Assembly: GCF_002008225.1 (NCBI RefSeq)
Contig: NZ_MRDH01000009.1
Location: forward strand, 25,695 to 89,694
From: Agrobacterium salinitolerans
Lineage (GTDB): Bacteria; Pseudomonadota; Alphaproteobacteria; Rhizobiales; Rhizobiaceae
DNA length: 64,000 nt
Reading direction: 5' to 3'
A program made the position numbers and the translations under genes. The notes below the pieces were generated by a model. The model searched no databases. It had not been told where the DNA came from and saw only the letters and a program-made list of their open reading frames with translations. Positions 54,062-63,556 of this stretch are shown one piece after another. Numbering within the stretch: position 1 is the stretch's first letter; each line of letters begins with the position of its first letter.

Positions 54062-55243
54062 ATGCTAAACGACAACCAATATGCCCGCGTTTCCGATTTC
54101 GAGCCCATGGAGGCGGAACTCAAGGCCACGCGCCAATATCTGCACGCCAATCCCGAGCTTTCACAGGAAGAGGTAGAAACCGCTCGCTATGTGGCGGAGA
54201 AACTCGAAGCCTGGGGCTTTGAGGTGACCCGCAATGTCGGCGGTCACGGCGTCGTCGCCCGCCTGAAAAACGGCAGCGGGAGCAAGAGCATCGGCATTCG
54301 CGCCGATATGGATGCACTGCCGATCATGGAAGAGACCGGGCTTGCCTATGCCAGCAAGACCCCCGGCAAGATGCACGCCTGCGGCCATGATGGCCATACG
54401 ACCGTTCTGCTCGGCGCTGCCGAATATCTGGCACGCACGCGCCGCTTCGATGGCACCGTGACCCTGATCTTCCAGCCCGCAGAAGAAAACGGCAAACCCT
54501 CCGGCGCGCAGAAAATGATTGAGGACGGCCTTTTCGAGCGCTTCCCCATCGACGCGATTTTCGGTCTGCACAATCATCCCGGCGCACCGGAAGGCACAAT
54601 TTTGACGCGCTCCGGACCGATGATGGCGTCTTCCGACACGGTTAAGATCACGGTCAGGGGCAAGGGCGGCCACGCGTCCCGCCCACATCTGACGGTCGAT
54701 CCGATCGTCGTGGCCTGTAACCTCGTCGTTGCACTCCAGACCGTCGTTTCGCGCAACATCGACCCCACCCAGACGGCGGTAGTCACCGTCGGTACCATCC
54801 ATGCGGGAGAGGCGGTCAACGTCATTCCGGAATATGCGAAACTGGCGCTCAGCGTGCGCTGCTTCGAACCCAAGGTGCGCGATCTGCTGGAGCGTCGCAT
54901 CACCAAGCTCGCGCAATCCATGGCGGAAGCCTATGACGCCGCCATCGATATCGAGTATGAGCACGGCTATCCAGTCGTTGCCAATTCGGAAGCCGAAACC
55001 GCCTTTGCGCGGTGCGTGGCGGAGGAACTGATTGGAAGCGACAAGGTCACCACCTGCCCGCTCATTCCCGGCAGCGAGGACTTCTCCTATTTCCTCGAAA
55101 AGAAGCCCGGGAGCTTTCTGCGCCTTGGCAACGGCATGAATTCTGCCATGCTGCACAGCGCCAAATATGACTTCGCCGACGAAACTCTCACGGTCGGAGC
55201 AGCCCTATGGGCGCGCTTGGCCGAGCGATTTCTGCAACAGTGA
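54062..55243 (+). CDS. M20-family amidohydrolase (hippurate hydrolase/amino acylase-like)
   Basis: About 393 residues, M20D subfamily. Metal-ligand motifs are MHACGHDGHT, QPAEENG, a central LHNHPG and a late His in MLHSAKYDF; the dimerisation domain lies in the middle. I chose the ATG at 54062 (MLNDNQYARV), which has GGTGG upstream; the frame opens at a TTG at 54014. Family members hydrolyse amide bonds of N-acyl amino acids, hippurate or auxin-amino acid conjugates. After the amino-acid-type importer it likely splits the imported conjugate into an acid and an amino acid. Confidence 0.9.
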   Translation: MLNDNQYARVSDFEPMEAELKATRQYLHANPELSQEEVETARYVAEKLEAWGFEVTRNVGGHGVVARLKNGSGSKSIGIRADMDALPIMEETGLAYASKTPGKMHACGHDGHTTVLLGAAEYLARTRRFDGTVTLIFQPAEENGKPSGAQKMIEDGLFERFPIDAIFGLHNHPGAPEGTILTRSGPMMASSDTVKITVRGKGGHASRPHLTVDPIVVACNLVVALQTVVSRNIDPTQTAVVTVGTIHAGEAVNVIPEYAKLALSVRCFEPKVRDLLERRITKLAQSMAEAYDAAIDIEYEHGYPVVANSEAETAFARCVAEELIGSDKVTTCPLIPGSEDFSYFLEKKPGSFLRLGNGMNSAMLHSAKYDFADETLTVGAALWARLAERFLQQ

Positions 55244-55622
55244 TCTGCATTTGGCGAGCCCACGCCACCACTCAACCCCGCCTGTTCGCGGAGCGCCCTG
55301 ATTGGCATGGTCTGGAGCGATATGGATCCTGGAGGCCGGTGCGCTGAAACCACAGGGGATTGGAGAAAAGGTGCCAAGAGAAGGCTTGCACCGGACGGAG
55401 CAGGAAATCGTTCGCGGCGCCGTCAGTTTTTTACTGAGTTCGGGTTCGAAGGCCGGACTTGCGGGCGTGCCAAGCGGCTGGGTATGACTCAACCGTTGCC
55501 CTGCACTTGTTCCCCAAACAAGGAGACGCTGGTTGAAAGGATATAACACGAAGGGTTCGTCCGGCGATGGATTCCGTCCAGGTCATTATGAGGGCGCCTG
55601 CGCACCCTCATAACTCCTCTTT
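55244..55622. other. Intergenic region between convergent M20 hydrolase and RND pump genes
   Basis: No supported gene. Short frames lack ribosome sites and family similarity. A hairpin near its right end (55587-55612) is the likely terminator of the RND operon. The left part may contain decayed sequence. Confidence 0.5.
55587..55612 (-). terminator. Hairpin after RND pump stop
   Basis: TATGAGGG (55587-55594) pairs with CCCTCATA (55605-55612) with a 10-base loop, 10 bases past the stop of the minus-strand pump gene. Confidence 0.55.
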
Positions 55623-58600
55623 TCAGGGTCGTCTCACCGACGCCACGATGACGTAAAACACAGGGACGAACAAAACGGCAAGGACGGTTGCGGAAATCAT
55701 CCCGCCGAAAAGACCCGTTCCGATCGCATTTTGTGTTTCGGAACTTGCGCCCCTGGCGATAACGAGCGGAACGATGCCGAGCGTAAAGGCGAGCGAGGTC
55801 ATGACGATGGGCCGCAGTCGAAGTCGGGAGGCTTCGATGACGGCGTCCTTGAGGGATTGTCCATCCTGCTGCCTCTTTCGCGCAAACTCCACGATCAGCA
55901 CCGCATTTTTTGCCGACAGGCCGATGAGTGTGATGAGGCCGACTTTGAAGAACACGTCGTTTTCCAACCCGCGCAGATGAACCGCGATGACGGCCCCAAG
56001 GATGCCAAGCGGCACGACCATCATGACGGAGAGCGGAACGGCCCAGCTTTCGTAAAGCGCTGCGAGCACCAGGAAAACGATGAGGAATGAAAAGGCCATC
56101 AAAATCGGTGCCTGCGCACCGGACTGGCGTTCCTGCAACGATTGACCGGTCCACTCAACCGCAAAGCCTTTCGGTAATTTCGCGGCGAGCCGCTCCATTT
56201 CCTGCATCGCCTTGCCGCTGGAGACGCCTGGTGCGGCGGAGCCAGAAATGCTGCTGGATGGATACCCGTTATAGCGGGTGAATTGCAGCGGCATTGTTGA
56301 CCATTCGGGTTTGACGATTTCCGAGAGACGGACCATCTTGCCGGCATCGTTGCGGACGTGGAGGTTGAGAACGTCATCCACCTGCATCCGGCTTGAGGCC
56401 TTTGCCTGCAAGATCACCTGCTGCAGGCGTCCATCGCGTGGGAAATCATTGACGTAGGTCGAGCCGACCGCGCCGCTCAGCGTATCGGCGATGGTTGAAT
56501 AGGGCACGCCGAGCGCGCTTGCTTTCTGCCGGTCGACGTTCAAGGTGACGCTTGGACCACGGGGAAGTCCATCCATGCGTACATCGCGAACGAGCCTGCT
56601 CTCAGCCGCGAGCTGCGTGAGCTGGGCCACAGCCTTGGCAAGCGCCTCTGCCCCGTGGTTGGCACGGTCCTGCAACCTCAACGCAAAACCCGATGTCGTG
56701 CCGAGTTCATCGATTGCCGGTGGCTTGAGGCTGAAAACCTGTCCCTCCTCTGCCGTAGCCATCGCGACCGTCGCGGCATTTACTTCTTCATCGACGGTTA
56801 TCTTGCGTTCGCCCCACTCCTTGAGCGTTGTGAAGGACATGGCGGTGTTTGGTCCCGAGCCCGAAAAGCCGAAACCCGTAATCGTCAAATTATTGGCAAT
56901 ATCCGACCGGGTCTTGACGTGTTCTTCGAACAGATCGACGACAGCGCGCGTCCGTTCCGCCGTGGCATCCGCCGGTAGAGTGTAGGATGTCATGAACGAG
57001 CCCTGATCTTCATCCGGCACAAAGGCCGTTGACACAGTCGCATACCCATAGGCGACCGCGCCGATGATCGCGAGGTAGACCACCATGGTCCGTCCGGTCT
57101 TGCGCAGGAGGATGGCGACCCAGCCGGCGTACCGCTCGGTCAGGCGTTCAAAAGCACGGTTGAACCAGCCGAAGAATCCCTTTCTCTGATGGTGATCGGG
57201 ACTGATCGGCTTCAGCAACGTTGCGCACAGCGCGGGCGTGAGGCTGAGCGCAAGGAAGGCCGAGAACAGAATCGAAACGGCCATCGACACGGTAAACTGC
57301 CGGTAGATTGCCCCAACCGAACCGGAAGCCATGCCCATCGGTAGGAAAACCGCCGTCAGAACAAGCGTGATGCCGATGACGGCGCCGGATATTTCCGTCA
57401 TCGCTTTGCGGGTCGCTTCAAGAGGCGAAAGCCCTTCCGTTGCCATCAGACGCTCGACATTTTCTACGACGACGATGGCGTCGTCGACAATGATGCCGAT
57501 TGCGAGAACCATGCCGAACATCGTCAGCGCGTTGATCGAATAACCGATCGCCAGCATGACCGCGAATGTACCGAGAAGGGCGATAGGCGCGACGATGGCG
57601 GGGATGAGCGTGTAACGCAGGTTTTGCATGAACAGCAGCATGATCAGGAAAACCAGGACCATGGCTTCGGCGAGCGTCTGAACCACCTTCTGGATGGAAA
57701 CCTTAACGAACGGCGCCGTGTCATAGGAAATGGCGTATTCCATCCCCTGCGGCATGGTCGCGGCAAGCTCCGCCAGACGCTCACGCACGCCATTGGACGT
57801 GCTTACCGCGTTGGCGCCCGGCGTCATCTGAATGGCGGCCGCCGTTGCGGGTTTACCGCCGTCGAGGATGGAGAAGCTTGAGCTCTGGGATCCAACTTCG
57901 ATTGTCGCGACGTCCCCCAATGTCAGTCTGGAACCATCGGAATTGGAGCGCAGGATGATCTGCGCGAATTGTTCCGGGGTCTGCAACTGGCCGTTTACAT
58001 TCAGCGGCACGGTGACCTTCTGGCCCGGCACAGTTGGAGATTCACCGAGGCGTCCAGGGGCGACCGGAACATTCTGCTGTTGGATCGCTTGGGTCGCCTC
58101 AGCCATCGAGATGGAATGGGCGACAAGGCGGACGGGATCGAGCCAGATGCGCATCGCCGCTTCCGAACCGAACGACTGCACACGGCCGACGCCGCCGACG
58201 CGCTTGAGCTCGGGCGCGATATTGCGCACGAGATAATCGTCAAGGGCAAGCGCGTCGAGCGACCCGTTTTTCGACTTCAGCGAAACGATCATCAGGAAGC
58301 CGGACGATGCAGATTCAACAGTCAAACCCGCGCGGCGAACCTGTTCCGGCAGGCGCGGCTCCACGGCCTTCAGCCTGTTCTGCACATCCACCTGGGCAAG
58401 CTCGGGATTGGTGCCGGGCTTGAAGGTGACCGTGATGTTGGCGGAACCGGAGGAGTCGGCCGACGAGTCGAAATAAAGGATATTCTTGGCGCTCGAAAGT
58501 TCGCGCTCGATTAGGCTGGTAACGCTGTCATTGATCGTCTTCGGCGTCGCGCCGGTATAGGTGGCATAGATCGAGACGCTTGGCGGCGCGATGACGGGAA

Positions 58601-58703
58601 AGCGCGAGACCGGGAGCTGGGGGATGGAAATGACCCCGGCAATCACGATCAAAATGGCGATAACCCAGGCGAAAACCGGCCTGTTAATGAAAAACTGCGG
58701 CAT
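55623..58703 (-). CDS. RND multidrug efflux permease (HAE1/AcrB-like)
   Basis: A 1026-residue inner-membrane pump of full length with 12 membrane segments and two large periplasmic loops. The proton-relay aspartates are in place as Asp407-Asp408 (GIIVDDAIVVVENVERLM), with the partner Lys in GLSAKNAVLIVEFA near the C-terminus. It exports drugs or other amphiphiles from the periplasm with an adaptor and an outer-membrane channel. The adaptor gene is 14 bases upstream. No outer-membrane factor gene is linked, so a TolC encoded elsewhere must serve. Confidence 0.95.
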   Translation of the reverse strand: MPQFFINRPVFAWVIAILIVIAGVISIPQLPVSRFPVIAPPSVSIYATYTGATPKTINDSVTSLIERELSSAKNILYFDSSADSSGSANITVTFKPGTNPELAQVDVQNRLKAVEPRLPEQVRRAGLTVESASSGFLMIVSLKSKNGSLDALALDDYLVRNIAPELKRVGGVGRVQSFGSEAAMRIWLDPVRLVAHSISMAEATQAIQQQNVPVAPGRLGESPTVPGQKVTVPLNVNGQLQTPEQFAQIILRSNSDGSRLTLGDVATIEVGSQSSSFSILDGGKPATAAAIQMTPGANAVSTSNGVRERLAELAATMPQGMEYAISYDTAPFVKVSIQKVVQTLAEAMVLVFLIMLLFMQNLRYTLIPAIVAPIALLGTFAVMLAIGYSINALTMFGMVLAIGIIVDDAIVVVENVERLMATEGLSPLEATRKAMTEISGAVIGITLVLTAVFLPMGMASGSVGAIYRQFTVSMAVSILFSAFLALSLTPALCATLLKPISPDHHQRKGFFGWFNRAFERLTERYAGWVAILLRKTGRTMVVYLAIIGAVAYGYATVSTAFVPDEDQGSFMTSYTLPADATAERTRAVVDLFEEHVKTRSDIANNLTITGFGFSGSGPNTAMSFTTLKEWGERKITVDEEVNAATVAMATAEEGQVFSLKPPAIDELGTTSGFALRLQDRANHGAEALAKAVAQLTQLAAESRLVRDVRMDGLPRGPSVTLNVDRQKASALGVPYSTIADTLSGAVGSTYVNDFPRDGRLQQVILQAKASSRMQVDDVLNLHVRNDAGKMVRLSEIVKPEWSTMPLQFTRYNGYPSSSISGSAAPGVSSGKAMQEMERLAAKLPKGFAVEWTGQSLQERQSGAQAPILMAFSFLIVFLVLAALYESWAVPLSVMMVVPLGILGAVIAVHLRGLENDVFFKVGLITLIGLSAKNAVLIVEFARKRQQDGQSLKDAVIEASRLRLRPIVMTSLAFTLGIVPLVIARGASSETQNAIGTGLFGGMISATVLAVLFVPVFYVIVASVRRP

Positions 58704-58717
58704 GATATGTCCGCTCC

Positions 58718-59890
58718 TTAGCTTTTTGTCTCTGGCGCGGCGAGGGAAAAGGGTACTGTCTCAAGCGGCTGTGCGTTTTCGACGCGATCCTGCCCCAGGA
58801 CGACGACCGTTTCTCCGGCGGCAAGTCCTGATGTGACGATGTATTGACCGTCCGTTATCGGCCCCAACTCCACGGTTCGTCGCACACCGGTCTTGTCTTG
58901 TCCGATGACGACGATCTGAGGCCGACCGGCTGGATCGCGGGTAATGGCTTCCTGCGGCACGCGAATTGCGTCGCTGTAGATGGCGCGAGGCACCATGGCG
59001 CGGATATACATGCCCGGAAGCAACTGCTCCTCCGGGTTGCTGACGAGGATGCGAATACCAAGGCTTCCCGTGGCGCTATCGACGGAAATATCCGAAAACA
59101 GGATCTTTCCGTCATGGGCAAAGGGTTTACCGGCAATCGTCGCGATCTTGACCGGCAGTTCGTCCGGATTTTGCGATCCCGCCTCTGCAGCCGTGTCGCG
59201 CAGCGCTTCAAGGCTCATAGCGGATTGGCGAACGTCCACATAGACCTGATCGATCTGCTGAATGACGGCAAGCGGTGTCGTTGCAGAGGCCGAGGCAAGC
59301 CCGCCTTCGCTCATGAACGACTGGCCAATGACGCCGCCGATGGGACTGCGTAAGGTGGCATAGGAAAGCTCCAGCTTTCGCCGCGCCAGAATGGCCCTGG
59401 CCTCCGCCACATTTGCCTTTGCCTGCGCCAAAGCCGCCGTTGCATTGTTGAAGGACTCGGTGCTGGTGATCTCGCGCGACGACAGGGATTTCGCCCGTTC
59501 ATATTTGACCTGGGCATTGAGAAGTTCTGCCTCTGTGCGCGCAAGCACGGCGGCTGCCGCATCCACATCGGCGGAGAACGGTGCAGGGTCGATCTCGAAC
59601 AGGGGCGTGTCGGCTTTGACGAACGCGCCTTCGGTGAAGAGCTTCTTCTGGATGATGCCGCCCACCTGGGCGCGGATTTCCGCAGTCCGATAGGCCGAAA
59701 CCCTGCCTGGTAGCTCGTCATACACCGTCACCGTCACCGTTTCCGGCTTTACCGTCATGACACTGACGCGTGCAGGCGCCGCTACTTCGGAGGCGCTGCC
59801 TTCGCCCTGCCCGCTGTCGCTGCATGAACACAGAAGAATGATCGGCAGGCACAATGCGCCGAGTTTCCAGAAGCGTGATCCGCGTTGCAT
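58718..59890 (-). CDS. RND efflux periplasmic adaptor (lipoprotein)
   Basis: A 390-residue membrane fusion protein. Its signal ends at a lipobox-like LLCSC (Cys about residue 23), so it is probably lipid-anchored. Then come the beta-barrel/lipoyl halves around a coiled-coil hairpin (DVDAAAAVLARTEAELLNAQVKYERAKSL region, about 95-170) and SYATLRSPIGGVIG. I start at the ATG at 59890, with GGTGG upstream; the frame runs on to 60004 without need. It links the RND pump to an outer-membrane channel. Confidence 0.92.
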   Translation of the reverse strand: MQRGSRFWKLGALCLPIILLCSCSDSGQGEGSASEVAAPARVSVMTVKPETVTVTVYDELPGRVSAYRTAEIRAQVGGIIQKKLFTEGAFVKADTPLFEIDPAPFSADVDAAAAVLARTEAELLNAQVKYERAKSLSSREITSTESFNNATAALAQAKANVAEARAILARRKLELSYATLRSPIGGVIGQSFMSEGGLASASATTPLAVIQQIDQVYVDVRQSAMSLEALRDTAAEAGSQNPDELPVKIATIAGKPFAHDGKILFSDISVDSATGSLGIRILVSNPEEQLLPGMYIRAMVPRAIYSDAIRVPQEAITRDPAGRPQIVVIGQDKTGVRRTVELGPITDGQYIVTSGLAAGETVVVLGQDRVENAQPLETVPFSLAAPETKS

Positions 59891-59932
59891 GTATGTCCAC
59901 CATTGAATTCTTGAAAAATCTCTTTGATGGCG

Positions 59933-59952
59933 ACCCTCTATGATCTGAGGGT
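59933..59952. promoter_or_regulatory. Inverted repeat in RND/two-component divergent region
   Basis: ACCCTC (59933-59938) and GAGGGT (59947-59952) with an 8-base spacer lie between the adaptor start and the response regulator start. This could be a binding site for the divergent OmpR-type regulator. It is tentative because of its short arms. Confidence 0.3.
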
Positions 59953-60055
59953 GGTGGCTATGTGTAGGAATTGTTGAGGTTTCGTGGAGGCCGCAGTCTC
60001 TCACTCGACGGCGCCGACATTCGGTGGCATGGAGGTGTCAAGGAGTGTGAAGACG

Positions 60056-60745
60056 ATGGCTGAACTGGTCTTGATCGCTGAAGACGACATGGAAATTGCC
60101 GGCATACTCGAGGCTTATTTTGTCCGCGAGGGTTTCCGCACGGCGCATGCCCGCGACGGCAAGGTGGCCCTTGAACTCCACCGCTCACTCAAACCCGATA
60201 TTGTTCTGGCTGACGTCACCATGCCGCGGCTGGACGGATGGGCGGTTCTGGCCGAGATACAAAGGCGCGGCCATACCCCCGTCATCATGGTTACCGCGCT
60301 CGACGAGGATGTCGACCGCCTTCAGGGGCTGCGCATCGGAGCCGACGACTACATCGTCAAACCGTTCAACCCAATCGAGGTGGTGGCGCGGGCAAAGGCA
60401 GTCCTCAGACGCGCCGGGCTCGCCCAGGCGGGTGCCGTCGTCCGGGTCGGCAATCTAACCATCGATCTCGACAGCTATCAGGCAAAGGTCGACAAAGACG
60501 GCGAAACTATCCGACTGTCGCTCACCTTGACAGAGTTCCGCCTGCTGACACATCTGGCGCGAACGCCGACCAAGGTTTTCACCCGGGGGGAGCTGGTCGA
60601 CGCCTGCCTTCCCGGTTCCGATGCACTCGACCGCACCATCGACAGCCATCTCAGCAAATTGCGCAAAAAGCTCGATCAGGCCGGCGGAGAGGGAATGCTC
60701 GCCAGCATTCGTGGCGTCGGCTACCGTCTGGCGGTCGAGCCATGA
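60056..60745 (+). CDS. OmpR-family response regulator (BaeR/AdeR-like)
   Basis: A 229-residue protein: receiver domain with Asp53 (IVLADVTMPRLDG), Lys in DDYIVKPFNP, and a C-terminal winged-helix domain (LTLTEFRLLTHLARTPTKVFTRGELV, DRTIDSHLSKLRKKL, GVGYRL; named in parts). The ATG at 60056 has AAGGAG upstream. It is divergent from the RND operon and coupled to the kinase by an ATGA overlap. The arrangement is like AdeRS/BaeSR next to the efflux pump they control. Confidence 0.93.
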   Translation: MAELVLIAEDDMEIAGILEAYFVREGFRTAHARDGKVALELHRSLKPDIVLADVTMPRLDGWAVLAEIQRRGHTPVIMVTALDEDVDRLQGLRIGADDYIVKPFNPIEVVARAKAVLRRAGLAQAGAVVRVGNLTIDLDSYQAKVDKDGETIRLSLTLTEFRLLTHLARTPTKVFTRGELVDACLPGSDALDRTIDSHLSKLRKKLDQAGGEGMLASIRGVGYRLAVEP

Positions 60746-61806
60746 TGCTGAAGAAGGGCCTCAGCCGGCAAATATTGCTGGCCATGTCATCAATGACCGT
60801 GGTTGTCTGTCTGGTGGTCTTTTTCGGCACCTATATCGCCTTCGGCATCATTTTTTACTTTTCGCCATGGTCGCAATACGAGGAGAGTTGGCTAACAGGC
60901 GTCGACTTCATCATCCTCTCCATTCTCATCTTCATAGCCCTCATCGTCGCCGCTATCGCATCAGTCCGATTGACCCGGCGTATTCTACAGCCGCTTGAAT
61001 CACTTGCCCAAAGCGCACGACGCATCAAGGACGGCGATCTCTCCGCGCGCGCTCTGCCGGGGGACCAGTCGCTTGGGGAAACCGCCCATCTCGTCCAGGA
61101 TTTTAACGCCATGGCGCAGCGTCTCGAGGACATGGCGGCCGATATGAAACTCTGGAACGCCACAATTGCCCACGAGTTGCGCACCCCGCTCACGATCCTG
61201 AAGGGCCGTCTTCGAGGGATGATAGACGGCGTGTTCGAACCTGACGAAACCTCGCTTCATGCCCTCGTGATGCAAGTGGATTCGCTGGCGCGGCTTGTCG
61301 AGGATCTGCGCACTGTGACGCTGGCGGACAGCGGCCACCTTGACCTGCGCATCGAGCCGGTGCGGCTGAAGCAGGAAATCGAACAGCTTGGTAACCTGCT
61401 GGAACAGGAACTGCGGGAGGAGGGTTTCGAACTTCGGCTCAGCCTCGCCGATGTCGTGGTTCAGGCGGATTCTATGCGGATTCGGCAGGTGCTTCTTGCC
61501 CTCGTGACGAATGCGCGCCGTCACGCCGTGCGCGGCGCTATCGATGTGACGCTTGGGGTCGAAGACCGCGTCACGCGCCTGCGCGTTATCGATGAAGGCC
61601 CTGGTCTCGGTGACGATATCGCGCCCTGGGCCTTTGAACCCTTCAGAAGAGGCGCCAGGACCAGCCTTCATGAAAAGGCCGGCAACGGGCTTGGTCTGTC
61701 CGTGGTGCGCGCGATCGTGGAGGCCCATGGCGGCAGGATTCGGTATGCGCCATCCGCCAAAGGCGGCGCGATGTTCGAAATTTCGCTCGCCCGGCCGGTC
61801 TCCTGA
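60742..61806 (+). CDS. Sensor histidine kinase of the efflux two-component system
   Basis: A 354-residue kinase: membrane segments at about 13-41 and 53-76 with a very short periplasmic loop, a HAMP region, phospho-acceptor His144 in TIAHELRTPLTILKG, and a HATPase_c domain with VTNARRHAVRG, DEGPGLGDD and GNGLGLSVVRAI. The short sensor loop suggests it senses the membrane itself or its damage. Translation starts at 60742, overlapping the regulator stop; the apparent upstream extension of the frame is not used. Confidence 0.92.
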   Translation: MMLKKGLSRQILLAMSSMTVVVCLVVFFGTYIAFGIIFYFSPWSQYEESWLTGVDFIILSILIFIALIVAAIASVRLTRRILQPLESLAQSARRIKDGDLSARALPGDQSLGETAHLVQDFNAMAQRLEDMAADMKLWNATIAHELRTPLTILKGRLRGMIDGVFEPDETSLHALVMQVDSLARLVEDLRTVTLADSGHLDLRIEPVRLKQEIEQLGNLLEQELREEGFELRLSLADVVVQADSMRIRQVLLALVTNARRHAVRGAIDVTLGVEDRVTRLRVIDEGPGLGDDIAPWAFEPFRRGARTSLHEKAGNGLGLSVVRAIVEAHGGRIRYAPSAKGGAMFEISLARPVS

Positions 61807-61953
61807 CCACGGTCACCGCGTGACCGAAGGACGTCGTCTCCACGCTTTCTCCACAATGCCTCCATGGAACGACAAAGGGCTGCCAATACGGTACAGGCCG
61901 CGGCTTCAGCCGGGATCAGCCTTGCGCGATCAAGACTTCTGATGGTGAAAACA

Positions 61954-63492
61954 ATGACGGTGTCTGTCGACCCGAATAACGTCACGCCACCCTCCGCGCT
62001 GCACGCGCGTCGGTGGTTCATTCTCATTGCGGTCATGCTGGCATTTACGCCCGTTGTGATCGACATGACGATCCTTCACATCGCCGTGCCGTCGCTGACG
62101 CTGGCTCTGCAAGCCTCAACCACGCAGGTGCTCTGGATCATAGACATCTATTCTCTCCTGATGGCCGGATTGCTCGTGCCGATGGGAACCCTTGCCGACA
62201 GGATAGGTCATAGAAAAATGCTGCTGACCGGCCTGTTCGTTTTTGGCATCGCCTCCCTCGTGGCTGCATTTTCGCTGACGCCCTGGATGTTGATCGCCGG
62301 GCGTGTCCTGCTTGCCTTCGGCGCGTCGATGATAATGCCTTGCGTTCTCGGCATTATCAGGCGCACGTTCGAAGACCCGGGCGAACGCGCGATGGCGCTC
62401 GGTCTCTGGGGCACGGTCGGTGCCGCCGGCGCCGCCGTCGGCCCACTGGTGGGCGGCGCGCTTCTCGAGCATTTCTGGTGGGGATCGGTCTTCCTGATCA
62501 ATATTCCCGTCGTGCTCGTCATCATGCCGATCATTGCTTTCATCCTGCCGAAAAACGAAATGGTTTCTCCCGGCAAGTGGCAGATAAGCCAGGCTCTGTT
62601 GCTGATCGTCGGTCTCATCGGACTGGTCTATGCCGTCAAAACCGGTTTCGGTGGCAAGCAGCCGTTTGTGATCGTCGTGCTCGCTCTTCTCGTCGGCGCA
62701 ACGGCCCTGGCGATTTTCATTCGCTCCCAGCTTTCGGTCGCGCAGCCAATGCTTGACATAGCCCTCTTTTCCCGCCCCGCGATCGTGACGGGTGTGGCGA
62801 TGGCGATCGTCACGTCGGGGGCGCTGGCGGGTGTCGAACTGACCCTTGCCCAGGAGATGCAGTTTGTTCTCGACAAGACGCCGCTGCAGGCGGGCCTCTT
62901 CATGCTGCCCATCATGATTGCTGCCGCTGTTGGCGGCCCTTTCGCCGGTTTCCTGTCGAACCGGCTCGGCCTTCGCTCGGTCGCAAGCGCGTCCCTGCTG
63001 ATTGCCTCTCTGTGCCTTCTTTGGCTGGCGCGAATGGATTTTCATGACCCCGGCCTTATCGTACCGGCATGTCTGATGCTGCTCGGACTATCGCTCAGCA
63101 TCGGCCTCACGGCTTCATCGATCGCCATCATGGGAGCCGTGGAGGCTGAGAAAGCCGGTGCCGCCGGTTCGCTCGAGGCAACCGGCTACGAGCTTGGCGC
63201 CGGCCTCGGTATCACCTTCTTCGGCGTGGCGCTGTCGGCAATCTATATGGGTGCACTGGTTCTCCCGGCAGGCGTTCCGGCAGAACTCGCAGATGCTGCA
63301 CGCCATTCGATCGGAGATACCTACGTACTGGCAGGCAAACTGCCCGAAAACGTCGCTGCGGCACTGGTAACCGCCGGCAAGAGTGCCTTTTCGCAGGCGC
63401 ATGCGGTTCTGTTGACCGCGGCGGGCACGCTGATCGGCCTGCTTTCGGCAGCCGTATTCCTTGCCCTCAAAAACGTCAAGGCGGGCCACTGA
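61954..63492 (+). CDS. MFS multidrug/cationic biocide exporter (SmvA-like, DHA2 family)
   Basis: About 512 residues with 14 membrane segments. It closely follows SmvA-type exporters: IDMTILHIAVPSLT, LLWIIDIYSLLMAG-like segment (VLWIIDIYSLLMAG), LADRIGHRKM, and GPLVGGALLEHFWWGSVFLINIPV. I chose the ATG at 61954 (GGTG upstream); ATGs at 61942 and 61864 are alternatives. SmvA confers tolerance to methyl viologen and cationic antiseptics in enterobacteria. It follows the efflux two-component system in the same direction and may belong to its regulon. Confidence 0.88.
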   Translation: MTVSVDPNNVTPPSALHARRWFILIAVMLAFTPVVIDMTILHIAVPSLTLALQASTTQVLWIIDIYSLLMAGLLVPMGTLADRIGHRKMLLTGLFVFGIASLVAAFSLTPWMLIAGRVLLAFGASMIMPCVLGIIRRTFEDPGERAMALGLWGTVGAAGAAVGPLVGGALLEHFWWGSVFLINIPVVLVIMPIIAFILPKNEMVSPGKWQISQALLLIVGLIGLVYAVKTGFGGKQPFVIVVLALLVGATALAIFIRSQLSVAQPMLDIALFSRPAIVTGVAMAIVTSGALAGVELTLAQEMQFVLDKTPLQAGLFMLPIMIAAAVGGPFAGFLSNRLGLRSVASASLLIASLCLLWLARMDFHDPGLIVPACLMLLGLSLSIGLTASSIAIMGAVEAEKAGAAGSLEATGYELGAGLGITFFGVALSAIYMGALVLPAGVPAELADAARHSIGDTYVLAGKLPENVAAALVTAGKSAFSQAHAVLLTAAGTLIGLLSAAVFLALKNVKAGH

Positions 63493-63556
63493 GCCCCTCT
63501 TTCTCATTCGCCAGCGCCAATCTGGCGAGATAACTATTCCCATCAAGGAAACCATC

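Noticed and set aside
55244..55586. Possible small gene between the M20 hydrolase and RND genes
   Set aside because: Frames there lack ribosome sites and any recognised motif, and the sequence between two convergent genes is more likely non-coding.
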